DNA of 64,000 bases from Hypholoma sublateritium FD-334 SS-4 (lineage: Eukaryota; Basidiomycota; Agaricomycetes; Agaricales; Strophariaceae). Within the stretch, counting starts at the first letter, position 1. Every line of letters begins with the position of its first letter. Shown piece by piece: positions 25,304-35,019 of the stretch. A program made the translations under genes and the position numbers. The notes under the pieces were generated by a model. That model made no database searches. It was not told where the DNA came from and was given only the letters and a program-made list of their open reading frames with translations. Where the stretch lies: NCBI GenBank assembly GCA_000827495.1, contig KN817525.1, positions 550,493-614,492 of the forward strand, in the 5' to 3' direction.

Positions 25304-27172
25304 ATGGATTCCATCCGAGTTCCTAGCCCTGTCCCCTCGGATGGATACCTCCCTTCCAGTTACTCGTTAACAGGCTCTCTTCCAGGAAGTGGAAGTGTGG
25401 CCCCGACTTCATACAGCGCTGCACAACATAGGCAGATGGTACGAGCTTTGTTAATATTAATTATACATTGATATTCAATTGCTAATGCCCACTAGCCATG
25501 GCCCGGGAGCTCCTCTTCTACAGAAAGCAGCTGGTCCAATGCAAGTATTGGTAATGCCCTCATAATTTCATCCCAATATCATCAACTTCATGCCTGTTTT
25601 GATGAATTGCAATGGGAGAATACATCGCTTCTCACCAAAAATGCTGCACTTGAAAGCAAAGTCGACACTCTTATGCAACTCTTATGTGAGCAAAATTTCT
25701 GTATTTTCTTCATAATCTAATTGAACTACAAGGATGGCATACAATATGTTGTTAACCCGCATTCCGGCAGGCACACTTTCCCTCGACAGATCCATTGCNC
25801 TCNGTCAAGAGGATTATNCCAANGTCCNCTTTTGGACCAGACAAAGCTGGAATTNGGCATCNCAGGCACAGGTTCTTGAGATAGGTGAAGAGGGAGAAGC
25901 ATTTCCTGAGCTTGACGAGGAGGAAGAAGGATCCAAACAGCCTCTCCCACCCGCTCGTGGCAAGCGTCGGGCCGCCCAAGGTATCAATGTCGCCATGAAA
26001 TATGTTGAACTTGAAGATGGCACGACAATCGATGGTTTTCGAGCTGCAGAGATTCGTCGTTACGCTAGGTCTCTTTGGGTCAAGATGGCTATGGACAACA
26101 AACTGCCGGCGACCTGGAGTGACGCAGATGCGGCTAGTCTGACCTATTACAGTGAATCTATGGCACAGCGTTTTATGGAAATGCGTCTGTGCGCTTCTGA
26201 CTGGAAGGCTAACCTTGTTGCGACCGACAACTACCCATCTTGGCGGCATAACTGGCTGAAGAAGAAAACCAAAGAAGGTAAACGCCCCTCTGATGCTCAT
26301 GTGGAGGACGACAGTGTTCCTATGAAGAAACCGAAGGTTTTATACGATGATGAGAATGGGCCGTTTCCCCAAATGCTCTCTGATATACCGAAACCCAATG
26401 GTTCGTCTGACGTAGTGAGTTATTTAATAAAGCTTGTCCTCCCACTGTCTACGAACTTTTAGGCACCTCTACCAACAATTCATATAATTCCGGGAACCCC
26501 GTTGAAACCTCAGCCTATACCAATGGCCCTTCCAAGTCAAAGCAACGTATGTTTATTCTTCTCTTCGCCTGACATTAGACTAAGATGTTGAGCAGGAAGG
26601 AGATCATAAACTCAGCCTCCAACCGGTACCCTCCTATAATTTAAATTTTATGGTACGTAGAATGACTGCAACTTATTACAAGTTGATACATACCTTTTTA
26701 TCTTTCCTGGTAGATTGGAAACCCCCTAGCAACCCCTCAGCAACACCAGCCTGGAGAGCTCAATACACCTCAGGATCATGTTCCAGGTACAGATACATTA
26801 AAGTCGACGGTTGGTTATTTACACAACACCTCGGCACTACCAGTCCCAACCCTAGCTATAAACGGCCCAAAGCGTTCGAAAGGGACCCGTATGCGGCCCA
26901 CCAAGAATAGTACCACAGCAAGGTATGTAGATATCAATAATTACCCTCTTTTCGTCTTCTCATTGCCTTTCGACATTCAAAAAGGAACATTTGCGCTCAG
27001 GATTGGGTCAAACAACACCCTCACGGCACGACTGACGAATTCAAGAGTTATTATGATAACCTTTCCGAGGAACAAAGACAGGTCTGATTATGCTCTTATA
27101 CAACATTACATACTCTTACTTACTTCACAGGTTTGGGAGGACAAATCTAAGGCTGTCTCCCAAAGCCAGTGA
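25304..27172 (+). CDS. Orphan gene of the accessory island, unknown function
   Basis: I do not recognise a named domain. ATG at 25304. Exon 1 is Ser/Pro-rich (RVPSPVPSDGYLPS). Exon 2 ends with a Leu-rich, possibly coiled segment (LTKNAALESKVDTLMQLL). The intron 25686-25770 then joins in frame to TLSLDRSI. Next come WTRQSWN, an acidic stretch (FPELDEEEEG), and a basic/aromatic block FRAAEIRRYARSLWVKMAMD. Further exons are IGNPLATPQQHQPGELN, then INGPKRSKGTRMRPTKNS, then DWVKQHPHGTTDEFKSYYDN and a last exon ending KAVSQSQ with TGA at 27170. The C-terminal part weakly recalls an HMG-box-like helix pattern, but I do not claim it. Seven ambiguous bases lie between 25799 and 25862. The frame is open, so it may be expressed. 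Probably a multi-copy family. Confidence 0.55.
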
Positions 27173-27888
27173 CTTTGTAGCTGACTGTGGTGGCCATTCC
27201 GAGCCTGTTCGAGCCGTTGTGTATCGTCGATTAAAAGTTTATTACATAATCGGTACCCAATTCGACATATCTAGATTTAATCTGCTCTGCAGTTGACAGA
27301 GTAATATCTTATTGGATAGAATATAGGTCAAGCTAGCATGTTTCAAATATATTTACATAGAATTTTGCTGATAGTTGACTATATAAACATTACTCCAATT
27401 CTCGGTAGTTAGCAGTACCTCGGAATGGCCCGAGGTATTTTTGACTGGGCCTTAAGGCTTACAAGTTACTACTTAGTCTGAATCACTGATTGCTAAATGG
27501 CAAATGCTAGTTTAAGTTGAGTTTAAGATTATTAATTTATGTTTGCTGGTCTGAGTTCTGCGCGGTACATACATGCTGAATCCTGATGCAGCATGAATTT
27601 CCAAGCGCGTCGCTCGTGTCGCGCGAGCAGCAACGGATTACGCCCAAGTGCCTAATTACAATGTCCGTTGGCTAGAGTACGCGAGACCCTTCTATTGGCC
27701 ATTTATTGATTCTCGTCGCTTCGAACGAGCTTGCCAATTTGCACACGACTGCTGACTTGCGATTTTGTTTTGTGATATTCTATCAACGAGAGGCGGCTGA
27801 GTATAGCTGCACCCGCTTTGCGGTGTAATGAGGCTCCGTGTCACGGACAAACAGCAAGTAAGGTAAAAGATACTATAAGTAATATTGT
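27173..27888. other. Intergenic region with inverted repeat
   Basis: 716 bp, AT-rich in places, no gene seen. It holds a 12-bp inverted repeat (27192-27203 and 27419-27430) and a hairpin at 27416-27437 listed separately. It may mark the right side of the accessory island, but no target-site duplication was identified. Confidence 0.4.
27416..27437. repeat. Hairpin TACCTCGG / CCGAGGTA
   Basis: Perfect 8-bp stem with a 6-nt loop, followed by a T run. Its left arm overlaps a 12-mer (CTCGGAATGGCC at 27419) that also occurs inverted at 27192, just after the orphan gene stop. Could be a 3'-end structure or part of a transposon end. Confidence 0.6.
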
Positions 27889-29196
27889 CTACTCTTCCCA
27901 AACGTTAACCACCTCCGATTGATGGGTCATAACTGCCACGTCCCTACGGATGGGGTTCAAACGAGGATTCACAAACTAGCACCTTGTTAGCAATGATTCA
28001 TCAAAGAAAGACTGACTACTCACAATATCGTTGTATTCTTTCATGGTCTCCGCTGCCAATATTTGCTTGTCCCTGAGCAGGTGGGTATATGAATGCGTCA
28101 GGGCATTTAACTAGAGAGTGCTCAGTATTGAACCTCAGAGTATACAGAAATCAATACCTGGATTCCAACAACCCCCATGATCAACACTGAGAGTATCCAA
28201 CTAGACGATCCCATGGCGAGCCACAAAAGCGCATGGGCAGGGGAATATATGCTGAAGAGTTCTAGCTCCATCTCGGCGGGATCCCAGATATCCATTTCGA
28301 GGACTTTCGAAGTCTTCTCCTTGGGTGGAGTGGGCCTTTTGGGAGGTTGCAGTCCGAATAAAAACCTCCATGAAAAAGAAAAGCAGTACCACAGATTCGA
28401 CCGCACGCGCTGTCCTAACGTCGGGCGCTCTAACGGATCGAGATCGAGTGTCGTGACAACGTATTTTGCATGCGGGGACGAAATGGGGTCAGTTCGGCGG
28501 TGAAATTTGTAGTTTCTTGTTCGTGTGCACATATAGTATGTGTTAATTATCGAGGCGGAAATTAATATCAGTGTAATTGGTGTCGTCTGCAACACAAAAG
28601 ATCAACGAGGTACTCAAAAAATAATGAAGACTGCAAAACTTACCCAGTCAATCCATGAGCTTTGGCGACCAGATAAGCGGTCCCAACCTTCTTCCGAGTC
28701 GCGGTTTGCGAGAATGAGGAAGTGTAAAAAATGAATAGCGCCCCCAAGAATCCGCGCGCTGCTTTTGGGGGTGGGGAGTGGCACATTATGGGGAAATAAC
28801 GCGATTTCAAACGCGATAGTAGAAGGAATGTTTTTTATCCTAGAATTGGACACGTCAGTATACAACCTATTGCTCAAACTATGTGGCTCACTTTTCGAAC
28901 ATGCTTTTTTTGCGAACGATAGCTTTGCGGGGAGTTGCTTGAGTTCCCGTGCCGACACTCTTTCTGCCTCTGACAGGGGTTGAATAAGGCGGCGGCGCTC
29001 TCGACCGAGCAGCCTCCCAGTCAAAGGGCACGGATGATGATATTGAAGGTGTGTCCGCTGGGGAGCGGTGTATGCCATATGAAAGCCGAGGTTTAGGTGT
29101 CGAGGGCGGGATGCCCGGGGATCCTGGGAGGTATTCTTTGGGGCTCCTTGGTGAGGCGGCGGCGCTGTTCTCCTGGGCGAACCGGCGAAGTGCCAT
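27889..29196 (-). CDS. DUF2418 / Nur1-Mug154-type nuclear-envelope protein
   Basis: Membrane protein of the DUF2418 family. Yeast Nur1 acts at the inner nuclear membrane in rDNA and heterochromatin tethering; the role here is inferred. ATG at 29196 gives a basic, Ser/Pro-rich N-terminus (MALRRFAQENSAAASPRSPK). After an intron the conserved ALFPHNVPLPTPKSSARILG block follows. Two membrane segments are visible: TTPITLILISASIINTYYMC and HALLWLAMGSSSWILSVLIM. The end is the family hallmark: an exon LNALTHSYTHLLRDKQILAA, then a final exon FVNPRLNPIRRDVAVMTHQS and TAG at 27889-27891. Four introns. Divergent from the orphan membrane gene. Confidence 0.82.
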
Positions 29197-29626
29197 GGCT
29201 GGGTGTAAGGTGCGTGCAAACGCGTGTCGTGCGTTCGAAGGAAGAAACCCGCAGGGTCGGCATAAGGACAATGTGATCACATGACGTTATTGTTACGCGA
29301 GTGATGGGCACGTGTAACCCCTACACGTGGTGGTTGAACAATGAAAATGGGAAAAAGGGCAATCGAATCTGCAGCGCCACCTTTTGCTCTTAACCACCAT
29401 CCGTCCCAAGTTTTTTCTTTAACCTCTAGCGTCACCCTATTACCCCCCTCTACATCTATTACTGAACGATCTCTTGTCCTATCTTCACCGACTTCCACCA
29501 TCACGTCGATTCTTCGTCCCTCCACTGTTCCGTCCTTGTCGCCTAGTGCTTCTATTAGCGGTTGGTTTAGTATTTCACCGTGCGTTACATTCAACGTTGA
29601 CGCGTTCTTTAGAAAGGATTGTAAGG
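29197..29626. promoter_or_regulatory. Divergent promoter region
   Basis: 430 bp between divergent start codons (DUF2418 gene and the single-pass membrane protein). An open frame runs through part of it in frame with the downstream gene, so a longer N-terminus from 29474 is possible but looks unconserved. No factor site assigned. Confidence 0.4.
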
Positions 29627-30969
29627 ATGGCCCAACCCTCATCCTCCCACCATGAAGAGCGTCGTCACCGAAGTGACCGCGAACGCGAACGTTCATCTAC
29701 TCACCATCACCGAACTATTTCGTCCACAACTCTCCTCCTCGTGCTATCGTTGGTTCTTGCTGTCCTTGCTGTTATGCTGTCTCTGCCATCTAACTCTAGT
29801 ACAACACCCGAGTCGGGCGGCTCAGGTGTATTGGGCTATTTGACGCCTAAGAGGACTCAGGCCCTCATTGCGCGTGAGAGCGCCGTTGCTGTCCGCGAGG
29901 CTGAAGTTGCCCGCCGTGAAGCTGAGCTTCTGGCCGGTGCTCCCGGCGGAATTGTCCCCACACCTTCGCCTGTTCTTTGCCCGACTTGTGTCGCTACCAC
30001 TCTTACTGTCACCGACATCCTCCCCGCTCAGACCATCATCAAGGAGATCGTCAAGGAAGACTCTTTGGCTCCTGCTGGCTGGGGTGGTCCTCGCGCCGAA
30101 GAGATCCTTGATCGTGAGCTGAAGATCGCTGAAAGAGAGCGTGATATCAGTAAACGCGAAGAGAACGTCAATCGTCGGGAACATGACGCCTCTCGTCGCG
30201 AAGGCTGGATTATGGAACAACTGATGTGATTCAGATTTCATTTATCACTTTCTACTATCACTCATTCATCTTTGACAGCGTCCTTGGAAACGCGGACCCT
30301 CAGAGCGTCGAGGATGAATATGTTTACGAGCCTGCCAAGAGAAAACCCAAGGTACCGCCACCTTCTCCGCGCCGCTCCGAGCTTTGAGACGAGGGGGGTC
30401 CGATGACCGCGACGATGCTTATAGTCCGTATCAATCCCTCATGCCCTTTCCCTGCCCTTTCTTCTCGGGCTTGGGGGACCACGGTGCTTCTATCTCGTCC
30501 CCCTTGTCCTCTGCTGTGAGCTGCTGATCGATTGTAATATGTGGGACGCGTCTCGATCGTATATCTCGATCATGATCGAGTAGGCAATTGTGCCTACCAC
30601 GTGATGGCGTTTCTCATGCGATTGGCAGCTTACAGGGCTCTTTCCTATTTTCACCCTTATTACGATTGAGGCCTTATACTTACTTTCATTTTTTAGTACC
30701 AAGAACTCCCCCCAATGATTGTATCAGAAGTTTCCTACGAGACTGAGACTAAGATCGTCGTCCAAACCCAGACCGTTACCGTTCCTCCGCCTGCCAACAC
30801 TCGTCTTGCTGCCTTCCCCACTCCGGAAGCCGCCAGCCCGTCGACCTCTGCCTCTAGTCCTCGGACCACGGCAGTTGAAGTCATCACCGACGAAAGAGAT
30901 CAACAAAAACCGAGAACCATTGTTCGCGGACCACCGCGCATTCCGAATCGTTGGTTCGGTAACTGGTAG
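29627..30969 (+). CDS. Single-pass membrane protein with charged coiled coil
   Basis: Unrecognised protein. ATG at 29627 gives a His/Arg/Ser-rich cytosolic end (SSHHEERRHRSDRERE), then one strong membrane segment (TTLLLVLSLVLAVLAVMLSL). Two coiled-coil stretches follow (AVREAEVARREAELL and ILDRELKIAERERDISKREE) and a Thr/Ala-rich segment with two Cys (LCPTC). After a short intron (donor AT|GTGATT at about 30226), VEDEYVYEPAKRKPK follows. A 345-nt intron (about 30351-30695) then leads to a last exon rich in Thr/Pro ending RIPNRWFGNW, TAG at 30967. If the long intron is retained the protein stops soon after, near 30387. The topology suggests a type II or tail-like anchor with a coiled lumenal domain. 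Confidence 0.6.
30565..30580. repeat. 16-bp perfect palindrome inside the long intron
   Basis: CTCGATCATGATCGAG reads the same on both strands. A related TCTCGATCG lies 10 bp upstream. Possible hairpin or dimeric factor site within the 345-nt intron. Confidence 0.6.
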
Positions 30970-31234
30970 ATGGATTTGGTCCAATCTTGTTATATTATAC
31001 TTCTGCTTCTATCGTTCATGATGTTATTCCTATGTCTTTTTAAAATTCACCTTCACGGACTTGTTACACCATCCCATATTTTGACCCCTATTCGCTCGCA
31101 CCGCTTTTTTTGTACCGGTTTTATTCACGAACTTCACGCAGACAGGATATCCGTAGCTAGTATACGTACAGTAGTTAGAAGATTATCCAGATGAATAAAT
31201 CCACAGGGATTCACGCTACGAATTATTTAATGAC

Positions 31235-31242
31235 TGTCGGGG
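31235..31242. repeat. Target-site duplication, left copy (TGTCGGGG)
   Basis: 8-bp direct repeat immediately left of the hAT-like element; an identical copy lies at 32038-32045. Confidence 0.85.
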
Positions 31243-32037
31243 CAGTGATGCACGGTTAGTAACTGATTAACCGCAGTTACGGTCATAGTTTTGGTTCAGT
31301 TCCATAACAGTTAGTAACAGTTATCCATCAAATAACTTTCTCAGGCATTTNGTCCAGGGTTGACGCGAGGCTGGGGAAATAACCGCAGGTGTGAGAAATT
31401 CCATCAATAACTCCTGACTTCGTCGTTACCTCTTCCAAGCTTCGTCGCAACTTCGTCGTTACAGAACATTTTTTGGACTTTAGTGTATTTCTGAGGCGTA
31501 TACCCATGCCTATAAAGGCATATGCAGGATTCATAATGTTAGCAAAGTAAGATACAAAGATATTGAAGGTCAATTGAAGGTTGTACTGGATGGTGGAACT
31601 ACTTGGAAAGGTACAGAATAATGTATAATGTATTCTTCACTTGTCAAGATCATACGCATATAAAGAGGTCTTCGCAGCCAGACAGTGCAGTAAAAGTGCA
31701 GTATGTCCAATCAAATCCAACTATTCGCTCATTGAGGCTTGATTGACACACCAATTTATTTTATGCTTACTTTCCAATAAATTCCAGTGTAGCTTGTCGG
31801 AATGTTAGGCCAGAACATCACTAGAATCTCCACATACATTCGCCGCAAGCCTCAAGNCTCAAGAGGCTTTGCGATTGANAGTTATCACAAGTTCACGGCG
31901 AGTGCCGAACGTTCCGGCCACTCCGGGATACCATATTTGGTATAAAAGTTATAGTTCCCATCACACTAGTAACTGTTATTAACCAAATCGTAACAGTTAC
32001 TAACTGTGAGAACAGTTACATAACCGGCACATCACTG
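31243..32037. mobile_element. Non-autonomous hAT-like DNA transposon (MITE-like)
   Basis: 795-bp element. The left end CAGTGATGCACGGTTAGTAA and the right end (reverse complement CAGTGATGTGCCGGTTATGT) form an imperfect terminal inverted repeat starting with the hAT-style CAGTG. Both sides carry the same 8-bp duplication, the size typical of hAT insertions. Inside each end are clusters of GTAACTG/CAGTTAC and TAACAGTTA motifs, as expected for subterminal transposase-binding sites. The middle has a repeated ACTTCGTCGTTAC. No transposase coding is evident, so movement would need a transposase from elsewhere. Three ambiguous bases (31351, 31857, 31879) lie inside, which fits a multi-copy sequence. 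Confidence 0.85.
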
Positions 32038-32045
32038 TGTCGGGG
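32038..32045. repeat. Target-site duplication, right copy (TGTCGGGG)
   Basis: Perfect copy of the left flank at 31235-31242, directly abutting the right end of the hAT-like element. Confidence 0.85.
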
Positions 32046-32066
32046 AACAGGACGACCGAGACCATT

Positions 32067-33623
32067 ATGTAAGTCGACTTACACGCGATGCGCCCGGGTG
32101 ACCGCATTTCTACTAAAATGTCTCATTTCGCGCTTTGCAGGTGGAAGGCGTGTTCACGACCTTCACTGACATTCTTGTTCAATGGACGCCTTCAACTTCG
32201 CGTCGCTCGGTTTTCCTCGCCTGCCACTCAGGCTAAAGTAGAGGTCCTCGGGCAACAATTCCCGACTGACGACTTCACCAACATTAAGCCCGCCATTTTG
32301 CGCAAGGTCTCGGCACAGCTGCATCTCAAGCATGCCCACCCACTGAATACTCTGCGCAAGCTGATCGAATCTGCATACCCTGACTTCACACACGCGGCGA
32401 CGATTTCGCCGCTCGTCACGCCATTCAAAAACTTCGACGAACTCTCGTTCCCGCTTGACCACCCCGGCCGCGCGAAAACGGACAGCTACTATGTAAATAG
32501 AGACATGATGCTGCGCACGCACACGTCTGCGCATGAGGTCGAAATGTTCCGCAAGGGCGAGACGAAGTGGCTGCTCACCGCGGATGTGTACCGGCGCGAC
32601 GAGATCGACGCGTCGCACTACCCGATATTCCACCAAGTGGAAGGCGCGCAGATATTCACCGCAGATGCGGCTGGTATGCGCGAGGTCGAGGCGGACAACG
32701 AGCGCCTCGCGGGCATCCTTGCATCGGCGCACATCGCCATTGAGGACACCCCGCACGTTTCACCGGCGAACCCTGTGCAGCCTGAGCATGACCCTGTGTT
32801 CGCGGAGCTCGTCGCGAAGAACCTCAAGCTGTCGCTCAATAACCTTATGCTGACGCTCTTCGGGGGCGTGCAGGGTATCAGCAAGGAGAACCCACTCCGC
32901 GTGCGCTGGATCGAGTCATATTTCCCGTTCACGAGCCCCAGCTTCGAGGTGGAGGTCTACTTCCAGGATGAGTGGCTCGAGATCCTGGGGTGCGGCGTGG
33001 TGATCCAGGCGACACTCAACACCGCGGGTGCGAGCATTCAGTCGTCGTGTGCGCCAATTCCCGCTGATATAGTATCCAGGCGTACCCAATAAAATTGGGT
33101 GGGCATTTGGGCTTGGCCTGGAGCGGATAGCGATGGTGCTTTTCTCCATCCCCGACATTCGGATGTTCTGGTCCGAGGACGAGCGCTTCCTTTCCCAGTT
33201 CGAAGACGGAAAGATCACCTCCTTCAAGCCCTATTCAAAGTACCCATCATGTTTCAAGGACGTGAGCTTCTGGGTTTCTCAGGGCAATACATTGCATGAG
33301 AACGATATTTGTGATCTCGTGCGCGATGTCGCTGGAGATTTAGTTGAGGATGTGAAAAGGGTATGTATTGACTTATTTCTGGGCTTGCTACTTCGCGCTG
33401 ATCAGTTCTTAGATTGACCACTTCGTGCACCCAAAAACGCAGCGCACGAGCTTGTGCTATCGTATACATTATCGCTCCATGGACAGGTGCGTTTTTGATA
33501 CAAAGTGCATTGTTCACGGCTCATTTTTTCTCGCATAGCTCACTATCAAATGAGGAGGTCAACGTTATTCAAGACCAGGTTATATCACGGCTTCAGGAAC
33601 ACTTTGATGTAGAGATACGGTGA
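32067..33623 (+). CDS. MSF1: Mitochondrial phenylalanyl-tRNA synthetase (monomeric)
   Basis: Charges mitochondrial tRNA-Phe; the mitochondrial enzyme is a single chain with a fused anticodon-binding domain. Class II core motifs: [40 protein letters not shown] (motif 2 region), [29 protein letters not shown] and, across an intron (33028-33079), [17 protein letters not shown] (motif 3). The C-terminal FDX-ACB domain ends in [13 protein letters not shown] at 33621. The N-terminus is basic and Arg-rich ([20 protein letters not shown]), a presumed mitochondrial presequence. Start choice: a strong intron (GTAAGT at 32069, TACTAAAA, TTTGCAG ending 32140) would create a split start codon AT|G at 32067-32068/32141. 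Unspliced alternatives are ATG at 32118 or 32088. The hAT-like insertion ends 29 bp upstream of 32067. Confidence 0.9.
32070..32081. repeat. 12-bp palindrome overlapping the MSF1 first intron donor
   Basis: TAAGTCGACTTA is a perfect palindrome overlapping the putative GTAAGT donor of MSF1 intron 1. May be chance. Confidence 0.5.
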
Positions 33624-33798
33624 TATGATGAATCTAAAATTAATATTAGATATATAAACACAATTGCACCGTAATGAAATGAGAGTTGGGATTGTCGAAG
33701 GATTAAGTATGGTGGGCGTATATAATTTTTGAGGGGCATGTCGTCACTGGCACTCTGCCAGTGAGAGTGTCTATGGGAGGCTGGGGTATGTATGGTCG

Positions 33799-34623
33799 TT
33801 ATGAAGTATCTTGGGCCACTCCGACTTGTGCCGCTCTAAGCACCCGGTCCTTGATCTTGTATCCTATCTTCTGGCAATCAATGACCGTTCCGGGCTCCTT
33901 GCCTGGTACAGGAGCTTGGTACAATGCTTCATGGTGATTCGGGTCAAATACATCGCCAGTTGGGTCAAATGGCTTGACGTGGTATTTGAATAGTGTTTGG
34001 AGGAGTAGCCGCTGAGTCATTTCTACCCCGGTGTGCAGTTCCTGCAGGTACGCTGCATGGTCCTTGGGAAGATGGACTGGGGCAGATGATTGTGGGAGGT
34101 CAGACGATGAGCTCGACGCTGCCTGCAGAGCGTGTTCCGTCTGTTTCGACAAAGCCTGTGGAGGAACGCTCTTGAGGGCTATTGTTAGGACATCGACGGT
34201 TTCCAGCAAATCCCCCGCAAATTTGGTAATGGCAAAGTCGCGCGTTTGTTCCTTCTCCCGTGCTGCATTGCGTTGCAGATTGAGGAAGTCTGCCTGGAGG
34301 TACCGTAATCGACCCTGAGTATTCGTTAGCAGCGTGCCACGCATATTGAGATACATGGAACTCACTGTCAGATCCGTCACTTCTGCCTCCTTCGTTTTCA
34401 GCTTGGCCTCCATTTCCGACGTTTCGGTCTTGGGCTCTGTGCTGGTTCCCTCCTCAGCCTGCTTTGTGTCCTCCGAGGGGGCCTTTGCCTCCGAGTAACA
34501 CCGTACACCCAGTCGCGACAGACGCGCTGGGCAACGAGCAGCCACTGGCCGGGTCAGCGACCGCGTTGAAATGGCGGCCGTGCACGAGCGGATAGATCTG
34601 GAAGCGGAGGCTGCGAAAGACAT
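33799..34623 (-). CDS. MGE1: Mitochondrial GrpE nucleotide exchange factor
   Basis: Releases ADP from mitochondrial Hsp70 and so drives matrix protein import and folding. ATG at 34623. The N-terminus is an Arg/Ser presequence (SRSIRSCTAAISTRSLTRPV), then an acidic stretch (EEGTSTEPKTETSE) and the coiled coil. An intron at 34315-34365 (GTGAG...CAG, 51 nt) is open in frame; removing it joins EAEVTDLT to GRLRYLQADFLNLQRNAARE, the canonical GrpE pattern. The C-terminal beta domain reads PNHHEALYQAPVPGKEPGTV and IGYKIKDRVLRAAQVGV, TAA at 33799. Divergent from C1-THF synthase and convergent with MSF1. Confidence 0.93.
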   Translation of the reverse strand: MSFAASASRSIRSCTAAISTRSLTRPVAARCPARLSRLGVRCYSEAKAPSEDTKQAEEGTSTEPKTETSEMEAKLKTKEAEVTDLTVSSMYLNMRGTLLTNTQGRLRYLQADFLNLQRNAAREKEQTRDFAITKFAGDLLETVDVLTIALKSVPPQALSKQTEHALQAASSSSSDLPQSSAPVHLPKDHAAYLQELHTGVEMTQRLLLQTLFKYHVKPFDPTGDVFDPNHHEALYQAPVPGKEPGTVIDCQKIGYKIKDRVLRAAQVGVAQDTS

Positions 34624-35019
34624 TTTCGTTGGTCGGCGCTTGTCGGGCGTGGGTGGTGACGAGGAGAGAAGTCAAAAATTATTCCGGTAATTATTTGTCA
34701 GCGGGAGGATGGGAAGCGTGGGAAGAAAATGCGTTCCGATAGTACGGCGAGCATTTTTTTTTGTTGCGAATGCCTCCGCCTGAGCCTCTGCAGATACTTT
34801 TAGACGGTATAGGCTGCGCTTCCCAGTAATCTCTTCTTTGTATTCGCACAGCGCAAGCGCTGAGGCCGGGGACACACTCTTTTCCCCACTCGTTTCTTCA
34901 CCCGGCGCACCATCAAAAGACCCGGCAACCCTACGGCTCTCCGGACCCGTGTTAAAGGCCCGTGGATGTTCGCGACGCTAGCTTTTCGTCGCATCTTATC
35001 TCCCCATCTTTTGCGTACA
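34624..35019. promoter_or_regulatory. Divergent promoter, MGE1 / C1-THF synthase
   Basis: 396 bp between the start codons of a mitochondrial chaperone factor and a folate enzyme. Holds both promoters; no assignable site by eye. Confidence 0.45.

Noticed and set aside
25686..25770. Apparent frameshift or stop in the orphan gene between exons 2 and 3
   Set aside because: Using the acceptor at 25770 (CCGGCAG) instead of the one near 25732 keeps the frame, so no break is needed.
26977..27172. HMG-box in the orphan gene C-terminus
   Set aside because: Only a vague helix and aromatic pattern; key spacing could not be confirmed by eye.
29474..29626. N-terminal extension of the 29.6-kb membrane protein from 29474
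   Set aside because: The extension is Arg/Leu-rich with no conserved look; ATG at 29627 gives a sensible start just before the polar head and membrane segment.
31328..31573. Minus-strand open frame inside the hAT-like element
   Set aside because: No resemblance to hAT transposase motifs; likely chance within repeat-rich DNA.
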